Shown here piece by piece: positions 44,901 to 57,408 of a DNA stretch of 64,000 nucleotides (position 1 is the first letter of the stretch; the number at the start of each line of letters is the position of its first letter). The notes below the pieces were generated by a model. The model did no database searches and was not told the DNA's origin. It was given only the letters and a program-made list of their open reading frames with translations. The translations under genes and the position numbers were made by a program. The stretch is from Paramacrobiotus metropolitanus (taxonomy: Eukaryota > Tardigrada > Eutardigrada > Parachela > Macrobiotidae), in contig NW_026570294.1 in NCBI RefSeq assembly GCF_019649055.1, positions 124,001 to 188,000 of the forward strand, written 5' to 3'.

Positions 44901-47900
44901 ATGGACAAAGAGATCATCGAACCAACATCTAATAGCAGTCAGGGGAGTCGAGGCTCCCGCGGATCTCAGCAAGGCGCACCTAATCCGTACAAGAAGGACC
45001 TGAACTCATACACACGTCCCGTCGCACATGATCGGAGCACCCGGGCACCTAAAGCCTTTGAGAGGAAGGACTCTCGAGGCTCGGATGCGACCTACCAAAA
45101 GGCACTCGAAGCAGTGTCAGGTCAGGAGAGCTCCAGCGACGACCGGAAACGATCCCCCACGTCGGCGCCGGGAAACAGCGAGGTGAACCAGCAGGTCACC
45201 AAAGAAGGAACGAGCTCACAACGAGCTAAGGAGGTGGATGTGACATCACAAAATGATGTCAAGATCAGCCCTGCCACATCGGAGCAGGTCAAAGATGCTG
45301 ATCTGACTAAACCGGACCTCACTGAACAGTCAAATGACGAAAAACTTGATGAGCTGAAGTTGGGCGATGTCTCACTTGACGATGACGTCACAGTGGAAGA
45401 TCTGTTTGAGAGCCCAATACAGTTCGACGAGATGATGCGAAATCAGAAGCTCAACGATGAAGAGTCGTACCTCACCGAAGACGATGTGACGATGAACATG
45501 TCGTTCAGGACGGCAATGAAGGATGCCGACCGAGCTGAGGGGATGATATCGTTCAAAGACATACCCGAGCATCTAATCGAACGAACTCAAACTGGGAAGA
45601 TCATCAGTGTCCGATCTCCATCTCCGAACAGTCCCACCTCGAATCTGAAGAAGCAAATCAGAGAGCTCCAAACGTCACTGGAAGATAAAGAATGCCAGAT
45701 GCTCCAGAAGAAACAAGAATACCAGAACAGGATAAACTCATTGGAATCTCATGTTTATGAGATGGAGCAACAACAGGGTGTACTGGAAAATATGGTAGCT
45801 GAATGGAAGATCAGATACGAACGTCAAAAGGAGCTCGCTGAAGAAGCCCAGAAGGTGGCTGACGACAAGGAAGTCGAAAAATTCATCGCGGTTGACGAGC
45901 TCAACGAGAGCATGTCAGAAGAATCGGCTGAGAGATCACGTCACTTAGCGGAATTGAAAGATCAGTGTGACGAGCTTCGCAAAAAGGCGAACGAAGCTGA
46001 ACTGAAACGAAACGAATATGCATCCAAGCTCGCCGAAGCGACACAGAAGCTGGCCACAATGTCAACAGATATGCTGAAGCTCAGAAACGATCTGAAGCTG
46101 CGGGACGAGAACATCGCCACCCTCCAAAGGGAGTCGCAAGCTCATCAGAAACGAGCTGATGAGGCACTCCAGGTGGCAAAGGAGCTCACGGAGCTCGGAG
46201 CAACTGAGGGAGAGCGACTCAAAGCGGGAATTAAAGAGGTTAACGAGGAAAATGAGAAACTCATGAACGAAAGTCAAAAGTGGCAGGCTCAAGCATACCG
46301 GCTGGACACAATGGTCACAGCTCTCGAGATAGCTGACAAGGAGAATCAACGAAAGGTCCACGAGCAGCTCGAAGAGAACATCAGGCTCAACACGGAGCTG
46401 ACCGAAATGGCGACAACGGCAATGCTCAGAGAAGATGAAGCTACAGAAATGAGAAACCAGCTGAGATCAGCAGCTGAGGAGTACACCCGGTTAGAAGGTG
46501 AGGTGACCCAGCTAGTCGAACAGATCAAGAAGATGGAAAATGAGACCGAGAAGATTGTACAGGAAAAGACATTCCAACTTCATAATCATATGCAAAAAGT
46601 GAAACAGGAGAATTCTAACCTGAAAATACAACAGGAAGAATTCCAGCTGAAAATCAAACGACTGGAAGATGAGAACAAAGCTCTCCAGGTGACAAATAAG
46701 CACAAGGATGAACAACTATGTCAGTTCGGTGTGAAGAAAGCAACCGACGAATCACCCCCGCCCAGTTACAGTAAGGCACAAGGGACTGGCGGGAGTGCTC
46801 ACTTTGAAATGCCGCTACGAACGGGTGGCGGCAGAGGTGATCCGAAAATGGAAAAAGACGATGAAGCCTCTGATAAACGGAACCCGTCGAGTAGTCACCA
46901 GCCATTTATGAGCTCCGGTGACCCATCGCAGTCTCAACAACCCATTGAAACGGCAGTTAAAGACGATGCAAATCGAGATGCACGGTCCCCTCGACATGAA
47001 CACGACGGGAGATATTTCAGAGAAATCCCAAATGAACGAAACCAGCGGAATGAGCGAAACGACCGAAACGAAGATCGTGCCCAAAGGGAATTCAATAGGT
47101 CCATCAAAAACATGGGCCGAAAAACCGACCTAGCAACCTTTGACGGTAACCGAGATGCTGTGAATGGATGGATTCGCATTATAAAAGAGACACAGCGCAC
47201 ATATGATCTGACTGATGAGCAGATCATGATCGACATAGCCAGTGCTGTAAGGGGACCAGCAAAGATCTGGTTCGACAGCGAAAGAGACATCGAAGAAGCG
47301 GAAGAAGAAGTCTATACGGTTACGGAATGGCTCAATAAATTCAGAGATGAGTATGGTGATCGAAACGAGGAAGTTCTCGGCCTACGCGAAGCTATGGCCA
47401 GAAAGTTCAAACCCGGTAAAGAAACACTTGAACAGTTTTACCAGGCGATTATGAAGTTTAAGGCGAAGAAGGCAATCACCGAACTACAAGCGGTGGCATT
47501 CCTCATAGATGGATGCAGAGTTGATAATAACCTATACAATGCCTTGAAAACGAAGGGGTTCAAGACGCCAACAGAAATAAAGGACTTCTTCAGATCGTGG
47601 GCAGCTGGTGAAGATAAATATAAGGTGGTGGAAGGTCAACGCAATCAACCGGAGATCGTGACCATCCGATCGGGCCAAGTTGAGATGGCACCGAGACAGT
47701 ACGCAGCTGCACCAGCTCAACAAGCGGAATATCGGCCGAGATCACCAGCTCCGGTCCAGAATCAAGTGACTTTCATCGATAGTCAGACGGGACAACCGAT
47801 CACATATGCCATGGTCGCTGCGATACAAGCGCAGGCACAGGCCAGACCAGTGGCACCGGCAAATGTAATGCCGAAACCCCTGAACGTAGGGGTGCCACCT

Positions 47901-48578
47901 CAACAAGGAAGGCCCAATAATCAATACGGAAATGGTAACAATAACTGGAATAATGGACAAGGTAACGGAAATGCCAACTGGAATAACGGCCAGGGAAACG
48001 GCAACTTTAACCAAAACCGGAACCAAGGGAACCAGCAGAACCGTGGCAACTATCAGCCCCAGCAGGGTTCCCGAACGGAATGGAAATTTGGCCAAATCGA
48101 CGATTGGGTCACCCAGGGCGTGCAGCTGTGCCAGAACTGTGGATTTGGCAACCACGACGCACAGAACTGCATGTTCGCCAACATGCCACTAAACCGGAAC
48201 CCGAACTTGTTCGCCACCCAAGAGTGGGAACGTCTCCGCACCCAGGGCGGCTGGCGACAGGCGGTAGCGAACGGCTACGACCTGGTCGCAGCTTGGCGCC
48301 AGTTCAAGCAACAGAACGGCGGCAACCAAGGAGGTGGCCAGGGTGGCGGATATAACGGTGGAGGCAGAGGTGGCTTCCGCGGACGAGGTCGCGGCAATGG
48401 ACGCGGTAACGGACGCGGCGGATACGGAAACCGGAATGGAGGTGGCTGGCGCGCCAACAATAATGGTGGTGGCGGCGACCAGAATAACGGTGGCGGCGCG
48501 AACGGCGCTAACCAGGGGCGGCAAAACGAGCAAGCCCCGCAGCAGCAAATGAACCAGGGAAACGACCAAGATCAGTAG
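44901..48578 (+). CDS. gag: Gag polyprotein of a giant Ty3/gypsy retrotransposon
   Basis: ATG at 44,901 opens a 1,225-codon frame ending TAG at 48,576-48,578. Residues 1-240 are polar and disordered. About 245-610 form a long heptad-rich coiled coil (e.g. LQTSLEDKECQMLQKKQEYQ). About 740-915 match the Ty3-type capsid domain (RKTDLATFDGNRDAVNGWI, IWFDSERDIEE, LREAMARKFKPGKETLEQFY). A CX2CX4HX4C zinc knuckle, CQNCGFGNHDAQNC, starts at residue 1,077. The tail is Asn/Gly-rich with RGG repeats (GRGRGNGRGNGRGGYG). This is several times the usual gypsy Gag length because of the coiled coil. It forms the particle shell and binds the element RNA by family. Pol lies in the -1 frame, with a 223-base overlap of open frames (48,356-48,578). 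Confidence 0.85.
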   Translation: MDKEIIEPTSNSSQGSRGSRGSQQGAPNPYKKDLNSYTRPVAHDRSTRAPKAFERKDSRGSDATYQKALEAVSGQESSSDDRKRSPTSAPGNSEVNQQVTKEGTSSQRAKEVDVTSQNDVKISPATSEQVKDADLTKPDLTEQSNDEKLDELKLGDVSLDDDVTVEDLFESPIQFDEMMRNQKLNDEESYLTEDDVTMNMSFRTAMKDADRAEGMISFKDIPEHLIERTQTGKIISVRSPSPNSPTSNLKKQIRELQTSLEDKECQMLQKKQEYQNRINSLESHVYEMEQQQGVLENMVAEWKIRYERQKELAEEAQKVADDKEVEKFIAVDELNESMSEESAERSRHLAELKDQCDELRKKANEAELKRNEYASKLAEATQKLATMSTDMLKLRNDLKLRDENIATLQRESQAHQKRADEALQVAKELTELGATEGERLKAGIKEVNEENEKLMNESQKWQAQAYRLDTMVTALEIADKENQRKVHEQLEENIRLNTELTEMATTAMLREDEATEMRNQLRSAAEEYTRLEGEVTQLVEQIKKMENETEKIVQEKTFQLHNHMQKVKQENSNLKIQQEEFQLKIKRLEDENKALQVTNKHKDEQLCQFGVKKATDESPPPSYSKAQGTGGSAHFEMPLRTGGGRGDPKMEKDDEASDKRNPSSSHQPFMSSGDPSQSQQPIETAVKDDANRDARSPRHEHDGRYFREIPNERNQRNERNDRNEDRAQREFNRSIKNMGRKTDLATFDGNRDAVNGWIRIIKETQRTYDLTDEQIMIDIASAVRGPAKIWFDSERDIEEAEEEVYTVTEWLNKFRDEYGDRNEEVLGLREAMARKFKPGKETLEQFYQAIMKFKAKKAITELQAVAFLIDGCRVDNNLYNALKTKGFKTPTEIKDFFRSWAAGEDKYKVVEGQRNQPEIVTIRSGQVEMAPRQYAAAPAQQAEYRPRSPAPVQNQVTFIDSQTGQPITYAMVAAIQAQAQARPVAPANVMPKPLNVGVPPQQGRPNNQYGNGNNNWNNGQGNGNANWNNGQGNGNFNQNRNQGNQQNRGNYQPQQGSRTEWKFGQIDDWVTQGVQLCQNCGFGNHDAQNCMFANMPLNRNPNLFATQEWERLRTQGGWRQAVANGYDLVAAWRQFKQQNGGNQGGGQGGGYNGGGRGGFRGRGRGNGRGNGRGGYGNRNGGGWRANNNGGGGDQNNGGGANGANQGRQNEQAPQQQMNQGNDQDQ

Positions 48579-48655
48579 GCGCCGGTGAACCTACTGATCC
48601 TCCCGAACCGAAACCACCGGATAAAGGAGGAACGCAGAATCGGACTGCGAACGAG

Positions 48656-49090
48656 ATGGCTCAAAAGATGCCATCACAAGTGGGCAAAGTACCACAGCCG
48701 CAGAATTGGACTGCAGGCGAAACGGCTTATAAGATGCCGTCACATCAGCTGAATGAGATGGCTAAAAAGATGCCATCACCCGTGGGCAAAGTACCACAGC
48801 CGCAGAATCGGACTGCAGGCGAAACGGCTTATAAGATGCCGTCACAGCAACTGAAGGAGATGGCTCAAAGGATGCCATCACAGGTGGGCAAAGGACCACC
48901 ACTGCAGAATCAGACTGCAGATGACATGGCTTATAAGATGCCATCGCAAGTGGGCAAAGGACCACTGCCGCAGAATAGCACTGCGAAGTCACCGCAGGAC
49001 CGGACTGCAGGTGAGATGGCTCAAAAGATGCCATCGCAAGTGGGCAAAGGACCACTGCCGCAGAATGATACTGCGAGCAACGAGGTGAAC
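48656..49090 (+). repeat. In-frame KMPS repeats at the Pol N-terminus
   Basis: A unit of about 36 codons (MAQKMPSQVGKVPQPQN then TAGETAYKMPS) is repeated, with later shortened and rearranged units, about four to five times. DNA copies are very similar, so the expansion is recent. It is unrelated to any catalytic domain. Confidence 0.85.
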
Positions 49091-50894
49091 AATAAGGCAA
49101 GATCACCTTACTGCAGCGAAGAGAAGCTGAAAGAACGACGTGCTCAGCGTAATGAGATCATCCGAAAAGCGAACTTGAAGAAGAAGATGGAAGAAGAGAA
49201 GGAAACCGATGAGCAGCATGCCAGATTCCGGGAGTTCCTCCGTAACCGGGAAAAAGACATCCCACCACCTGCCGCACCAGAGCGAGATAAAGGAGCAAGT
49301 GCAGTCGCTGAAAAAGACGACAAAAAGGTCGTCCAAACAGGTCAGGCAAAGGAACTGCCGCTGCGAAATGTGCAGCTAAACGAGAGCGAACGAGCACAAC
49401 AGGTCTCCGATGACTCGCTGGATGATGCGAACACGTTGAATCAAAAGCAGACGTGGCAAAAAGTGGCATATCGACCCAATGGGAATCATGGGATGTGGAT
49501 ACCGGTTACGCCAAAAGCGAAACTGAAAGGACAAATGTCGCAAGAAGACTTCTGGGACATGAAACAGCTTCAAACGGATGCTGCGAGAAAACGTCTCGAG
49601 GAGTTGGTTACCGGGAAACCAGATAAAGGGTTAAAAAACCCAGTCCCAATCCGGAAGTGTTCATCGTGTTCAACGCAGAACCCAGATGTGCCCAATACAG
49701 CCCCAGCGTATAAGAAGACACCAGCTGACTTATGTTACTTGAAAAATGCCCCGCCAGAAGGCAAGCCCCCCAATTACGGAGAAAAAGTTCCGTTACAAAA
49801 GTTGCCAAACGGCGGATTCACCATAAAGAAGAAAGAGAAGCCACGGGATTTCTTGCAAGTTCTGCAGGATGACGCTAACAGGTCACCACCCAGAACAGAG
49901 GGGATGTCTTCACAGATCGACCCCAAGCAAACGGACAATGAATGGGCTAAAAGGATAACTGATTGGATGAAAGAAAACGAGCATAAAATGATCATTTATG
50001 AGAGATCACCAGATGAGTTGAAAGATAGCGAAGAAGATGAGCTCACACTAGCCGAGCAGATAACAATGGAAGTCATTGACAAGCTGCGTGATAAACCGGT
50101 AGATGACCGAGAGGCGACCAAGTTGTATCAGACCATCACTGAGGTGACAAAAAGTCACCAGGAAGTTGCGAAGGGGCAACTAAATGAGGTCAAAAAGGCC
50201 GACAGTGATGTAAAAGCTGCAACGAAAAAAGAATGTGAGGAGTTAAAAAGCTCAAAGGAGAGGAAGAAAAGAGAATTCTACGATGTTCGAACTGATGTGC
50301 CACATCGTATTGATCATCTGAGCTCGATATTGAGGAAGAAAAGCACATATGCGAACGGGCATGTGCTCTCCTCAACAGCAGACATGGATCCGGGACCTGT
50401 CTCGCTGATACCGGTTAAATGCACAGTTCGAACTCTTAAAGTTCAAAACGGGAACTTGCCAAAAAGGATCGAAGCTTACACACACGAGGTGAAAGTTGGA
50501 GACAATAAAGTCATCGCGATGTTGGACACTGGAGCTGAGACATCGCTGATCAGCAAGCCGTTTTGTGAGAAAAATGGTCTCCACATGTTACCGCTACCAC
50601 CAGATAAATTGGTGAAGATAAACGGAATCAGCGGCACATCAGGCTTCGTCGTCACACATTATTGTGTGGCACCAGTAACGTTGAGAAAACGAACTTCTCA
50701 ACACTCCTTCTACGTGCGTCCAAAGACAGACGACGTCCAGGTCCTATTGGGACATGACTTCCTGGCGACAAAGTTCGTCCTGATCGATAATCATGGGAAG
50801 GAGGAAGTTGAAGATGAACCGAAGCCAATTGCCAAAGTTCAAGTTGGAAAAGTTGCTGAACTTGTAAAAGGGGCAGTTAAAGCTAAAACGGAAC

Positions 50895-51285
50895 AAAGGG
50901 CTATCCCAGTACCAGAGGCACTGGGATCAAAAGAGATGAACATAAAAAGGGGAGGTTCATCTGCCCAGCCGTCGATAGTTGAACGAATGACAGCTATCCA
51001 GCGGGACATCTCTACCAGGTTGGGGAGATCATCAGAAAAATCGATAAATCGGGTTAACGTCGTTATCCCAGTACCAGAGGCACGGGAAACGACGACAGAT
51101 GATCAAAAAGGAACTGATAAAGGAGCCATCCCAGTACCAGAGGCACTGGGAACAAAAGATGAAACTCCTTTGACGCTGGAGCAGATCACAGCTACACAAA
51201 AAGAAGCCGCAATCGAAGCGAAACGAGCTCTTGTACCGGACTTGGAGTGGTCAAAGCCTATCCCAGTACCAGAGGCACTGGGAGT
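50895..51285 (+). repeat. Four IPVPEALG repeats after the protease
   Basis: The DNA string ATCCCAGTACCAGAGGCACT recurs at about 50,902, 51,066 (one change), 51,127 and 51,260, encoding IPVPEAL/R. The sequence between copies is not conserved. Confidence 0.9.
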
Positions 51286-54200
51286 GAAAAGCGTTAAAAT
51301 CCGGACAAGCAAAAAGATGGAAGTCCCAATGGAGATATTGAAACGAATAACTGAAGAGGAACAGATGTTCGCGAGCGAAATCCGCGACAAAGCAATTGAA
51401 CAATTGAAAGGCCACCAGAAAAAAGCGGGAACGGATGTTATTGAAATATTCTCAGATGGAGCGAATGTGACACTTAATGAATGTGAGCAAAGCCCCACAA
51501 AACGAAACGATGTCACACCACCAGCGGATAGAATTTTAACCCCAGAAGAAAGAGCCGGGAGTTGCCATCACGGATATCACGAAGATCCGCGCAGAATTCA
51601 ACCGCAATGGGAATGCGATAAGTGTAACCGGATCGCATCCCAAGACGATCTTTCAGAATGGCCTAAATGTAACGCAGCGATAGCAGACCTCAAAAGTCAC
51701 GTTCTGAAAGAAGTGCGAAGTATCCTACGGACCATGAGCATGTGTAACCCACACATCGAACGATACCATTGGAACAGATACCGAACGTGGTTATCATGCG
51801 TCAAAAACTTCATATACGGAAGAGGAAAATGGTTGCAATACTGGCAACGATGTGTGGATAATGGAATCCAAGACCCTCATGAGGTGATATTGTCAAAACG
51901 GAAACTTGAAATTGAAACTGAAGATATGAACGAAGAGATCCAGTTATGGGAAAATGCGAGAATTGAATTATTCTGGGACTTCCGCATTAACCATATGTAC
52001 AGAGGCCAAGGGAAAACGATTAACTTCCCATCAGGACTTGGCACACCCGTTTATGAGTCAGTCGAGCAATTCTGCAAGGCACTTCACCACGACGACTCGG
52101 AAATATTTGAAACGTATTGGAAAAAGTTCGAAGACGAAACCCCCAAATTCGACGTTAAGGAAATGCGGGAGTTACAGGTAACTCGCAAAAGAAGGGAAGC
52201 GGGTTTTATGACAAAGAAGAAAGTGACTTTTGCACCAGATCCTGACGGAGTTGAATACCCGGAGCGGGGTGGTGACACGTGGTGCATGTACGAAACGATT
52301 CCAAGTGAAGACTGGGTCACTGAAGAGCTGATGGCGAATTGCGTCTTTGTTGGACCGAAACGACCTAAAGGGTACGAAACGGCTCAGAAAGATAAGACAA
52401 ACGAAGAGCCTACAAAAGAGGCGCAAAAGGAGGAATCGCCAACTGAAACAGCTGAACAGGAACCGAATACAATCGAAGAACGATCCCCAAATGCTTTCGA
52501 AATAGCACAAATGTTAACGGAAAGAGGAAAAATGTGGGAAAAGTTCAACGAGGAGCTCCAAAAGATCTCCGAGGGTCAACAGGACCCAGTAACAAAGGCA
52601 AAAGAGGACGAAGAGACACTCGATAACGGTGAGGAAGGTCCACCGGTCGAGAGAAGTCGATTAATGAGCCTCGAGGAGATCGACGAGCTGGAAGGAGCAG
52701 CTCCAGAAGATGAGAAATTAGCCTCAGATGAACGAAGGTCATCGGCAAAAGTACGTGTAGCACGTAGCCACCCGAGAATCACAGCGAAATATGGACGAAA
52801 AACGATGGAAACGGGCAAACCTCTGCCCAAAAATGTAAAAGCGAAAAAACTTAGCGATTTACGAGGTGACGAAGATGATCTCTCATCTGAAAAAGGAGCT
52901 GATGAGCGACCACTTGAACAAAGAGCTGCAAAAGATGATGATGGCAGCAACTCGGATTCAGATTGGACGAGTTCAAGTGATAATTCAACAACCTCAGAAG
53001 ATTCTGGAGTAAACGATCTCTCAGAACAAGAGGACCTGCTCGATCTCGATGAAGATGACGAGGTCGATGAAGAAAAGGAGCAGGAGATCAAAGTAAGAAG
53101 AACGAAGGTGCAACGGATGAGATTAAACCGAGAGACCATCAGAGTCTACAGTGATCAACGGATCTTCCTGAAACCATCTGTTTGCACGCGTGTCAAAGTG
53201 AAGATGGCACGATTTGTACCAGCTAACGAGAAGCTGATGTTCACACCCGTCTTCCAAGTGGAAACAGATGTCCAACCGTTAGCCGGAGTGACAGATCATA
53301 AAGGAAAGCACTTTGATCTGGTTATTGCTAATCATAGCATTAAACGGCAAGTTGTCAAAAAAGGACAGTTCCTCGGCTATGTGGAGCCCTATGATCACAT
53401 GGAGAACGTCCAGGTCAATAGTGGCACAGTAAGGAACGTACTCTCCGACCCAACAGTTGACGATGTAACGAAAGCCGAGCTGACAAAGATCATTGGTAAC
53501 CTGAAACTGGGACCTGACCTGACACAGGAACAGAAGAACGATGTGTATAACGCATTCTGGGAATTCTGGAAGGTGCTTCCGACATCGAAAAAACCATACG
53601 GAGATGTCAAAGGGATCACCCATGTGATTGATACGGGAGATGCGAAACCGGTGAAATGCAATCCCGCCAGAACCAGCTGGACAGGTCGAGAGTTCATAAC
53701 GAAACACATCGAAGAGATGCTGGCGCAGGATGTCATCGAGCCATCAGATGCCGACTGGAGTTTCCCAGTTGTGCTGGCAGCAAAAAGAACGGTGACGGGA
53801 CAATGGGCACCAGATTCTGCGTCAACTATATCATGCTGAACAAGTTAACGAAAAAGAATAATTACCCGTTACCGAACCCGGATGAGTTGCTGGATGCGTG
53901 TGCAGGCAACAAATACTATGGGAAAATGGATCTGCAAAGTGGATTCTGGCAGATTCCCATGGATCCGGACTCGATTAACAAAACCACATTCGTGACTCAA
54001 GATGGCATGTATCGGTTCAAAAGGATGCCATTCGGAGTCTGTAACGGACCTGCAACGTTTCAACTCTGTATGGACAGAGTTTTGTCCAAGGCGAAGCGAA
54101 AGGGCTGCGTCTTTGGATACATCGATGATGTCATTTTTGCTGGAAAAACTTGGGAGATTTTCATGCAAAATATGAGGAACGTACTTCAAAGTTTGGTTGA

Positions 54201-56472
54201 AGCAGGTTTCACCATTAAACCGACGAAATGTGAATTCGGAATGCGGGAGATGGGATTCCTGGGTCATATACTCAGTGAAAATGGAGTTCGTATGGATCCC
54301 GAAAAGATCACCGCAGTATCGGAGTTCAAAAAACCTCAGACCGAACGACAGCTGAGATCATTCCTCGGATTGGCCAACTACTATCGGAAGTTCATAGCTG
54401 GCTACGCACAGCACACTTGCCATCTATATGAGTTATTGCGCAACGATAAACACGTCAGAAAAGACTGGACAGAAGTTCACACGAGGGAATTTGAGAACTT
54501 GAAAAAGTTGCTATGTGAAGGTCCAGTGCTGGCAAAGTTCGACCCAGCTAAACCGACAGTCATCGAATGCGACGCGAGCAAAGAAGGAATTGGAGCAGTC
54601 CTATCACAAGAAGGTCATCCAATTGCCTATGCGAGCCGCGTCCTACACGGAGCTGAACGGAACTACGGCGTCACTGAATGGGAGTGTCTGGCGGTCGTAT
54701 TTGCCGTCAGGAAGTTCAAACCGTATATCGACTACTCCGAGTTCACCGTACGAACTGATCATCAGGCACTGACGAACTTGCTGAGATCCGAAACGAACAA
54801 AGTTGGCATGAATCCGCGATTAACGAGATGGGCGATGGCATTACAAGGCCACCAGTTCAAGATCGAGTACAAACCGGGAAAGTACTGCGACAACGCGGAC
54901 GCTCTATCGAGAGCACCTATTGAAGGTCCGACATGCCACGATGAGGAGTTCGACGAAATTCCGAACTTCGAAGACATCAAAAAAGAATATGACATAAAGG
55001 AACCAGCGATCGAAGTTTGGCAGCTGTTCGTTCAGATGGCCGAAGAAAGAGATAAGCGAACAAAGATCAACTCAGTTACGGCGAAAGAGTCGGCTGAGAC
55101 ATCGATCAACGTCAACCAGCTTAAAAGTGGAATTGGACCTGATTCGGCAGCTCAGAGAACTGAGCCTAGCGAGCGAAGCGAACATCGAGATGATCATTGG
55201 GAACCAGATAAAGTTGCGCAGGCATTGAACGAGTGTCCAATAAAGCTGCTGAAGTTCCCTAAGAAGATGAATAACCGGCACAAACCGCTGCCAAGATGCA
55301 AAGTCATCTACGATTGGAACGAGCTCAGCACTGCAACTGTACGCATCGTTAACCTGCAAGGAGATGAGGAAGAAGTAGATGAAACGAATCTGCAACTGCG
55401 GAATAAGCAACTAAAAGACCCTCAGCTTGCGATGATAATCGATGAACTGGAGCATCTACCTAATGCCGAAACGAGATCGAAATTCGAAGTTCATTATCAG
55501 TTATGGAATGGCATCTTATATCGGGTAAAAGACAACAAAGGCAGGCTTGAAAGAACGTACGTCGTACCATTGTCGATGAGGAGAGCGATCATCCATGCAC
55601 TGCATGACGAGAAAGCAGCAGGTCATCTTGGATTTGAGAAAACGTTGGCAGCTATTAGACTGCGATACTATTGGGACAGAATGAGTACGGACGTCAAAAA
55701 TTACATACTCGCGTGTCAAGGGTGTCAGTTCCATAAGACACCAAGGAAATGTCCACCTGGGAAGTTGCAGGAGATTAAAGTGGGACATCCTTTCTTCCGG
55801 GTATATGCCGACTTGAAAGGACCTTTATTACCGACAAAGAAGCGTGGATATAAGTACATCGCGGTGTTTATTGACCAGCTGACAAAATATGTGATAGCGG
55901 TACCAATGAAGACGGCGACAGCGAAGGAGTTCGCCAAAGTCTTCGTGAAACATGTGATATTGGTACATGGAGCACCGCACATCCTGCACACGGATCGTGG
56001 AAGGCACTTCACAGCGGAAGTCCTATCGAAAGTCACCAACGTGTTCAAGATAAAACACACGTTTGGAACGGCGTATCACCCTGAAGGCCAGGGCCAAGTT
56101 GAACGGCAGATGCAGATCATCGGAGATGGTCTAGCACAGTACATGAAGGCAGGAAATGAACGGAAATTTAATAAATACCTGCCATACGTGGTCTCGGGGA
56201 TGAACAGAGCCGTACACGCCACAACCGGATATTCAGCATACTATATGCTGCACGGAAGAGAAATGACCATGCCAGAAGACGTTGTGACCAGAACGAACTT
56301 ACCGGATGATTATGGTACTCCAGACGAATGGGTGGAGACCATGAAAAAGAATTTGACTTTCGCTGAAGAGGTTGCAAAATGCAACATAAAAGATGCGTAC
56401 GACAAAAATGCTGAGATCTACAATAAGAAAAAGTCCGAACCGAACTTTAAAGTTGGTGATTTGGTGCTTATA

Positions 56473-57408
56473 CAGAGGGTTATTCAGCCAAGTGTGGTCA
56501 GCGCATTAAAAAAATTCCTATAATTCAGCCGTTGCGCAGAGTCAGATTCTAATAATTGTTTTATTATGGCAAATTAGTTTTGATGCTTTTTGCAAGTTTT
56601 TGTGACAATCGGGTTTAAACAGCCCGCAATATTGGCTACTGACCTAAAGACTCCGACTCTAAACCTTTGACCAGGCAAAATTTGGCTTTCGATGATCTGG
56701 CCTTAAAAGGATCGTCTGCTTTTCAAATCTGGATGGTTTTAATTGTGAAAAACGACGATCCGAATATTTTTTATAGCAAAAACGATTCCATATTCTTGCG
56801 CGTTCTTGCGGTAGGACGGCTGGAAAAAACGCGAAAACAGGAAGACACTCGCAAGAGCCATGCTCAATGTGCGAATTGTTACTCACGGAGCTATGGCTAT
56901 CCTTTTCGTTCCTCCACAAACTAAAGTTGTAACGCAGGTCTTCCTTCACAATTTACAATGTTCATTGGTCGAAAAAGACGCTCCACGGATTAAGCCTGGC
57001 AGAGAGGAAGAAGTCATCCAGAACCAGAGATGTGCTCCCGGGAGCACTGCTGAGAAAAACAAGGATGTTGCTTCCTGATCGAAAAAACTGGTAATTCCTT
57101 CTGAAAAGGTTTGTTCGAAACCCATGACAGGTTTCCAGTCGATTATGGCGAAAACCCAAATTTTAAATTAATTTTGAGTAAAGGGAATCCATTTCCTATA
57201 GCTGAACTGGTCAACTGTTGCCAACATGGTGGGGATAAACTGAATTTTTTCCTGGGCTACAGGATAACGAAATCTTGGCTCGGTTGAATTCAAAATGTGA
57301 TTGAATGTTGTGGCTATTTGATAAAATTTTTAAAAAAGTAAAATGAGCCTGCAGCGGCTAAGCAGAAATTTTCCAAAAAGTGACCACACTTGGCTGAATA
57401 ACCCTCTG
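56473..57408. mobile_element. Tc1/mariner-type element inserted in pol, 936 bp
   Basis: Ends are inverted repeats beginning CAGAGGGTTATTCAGCCAAG and continuing TGTGGTCA (28 bp, perfect). TA flanks both sides (56,471-56,472 and 57,409-57,410), the target duplication of this superfamily. The pol frame stops soon after entering the left end and resumes exactly after the right TA. Inside, plus-strand text at 56,860-57,000 (VTHGAMAILFVPPQTKVVTQ) resembles part of a mariner transposase, but no full frame survives, so the copy is non-autonomous. It is younger than the retrotransposon insertion. Confidence 0.85.

Noticed and set aside
53782-53786. Programmed -1 frameshift inside RT
   Set aside because: Programmed shifts occur between Gag and Pol, not inside the RT core. 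A single-base loss in an A run explains it better.
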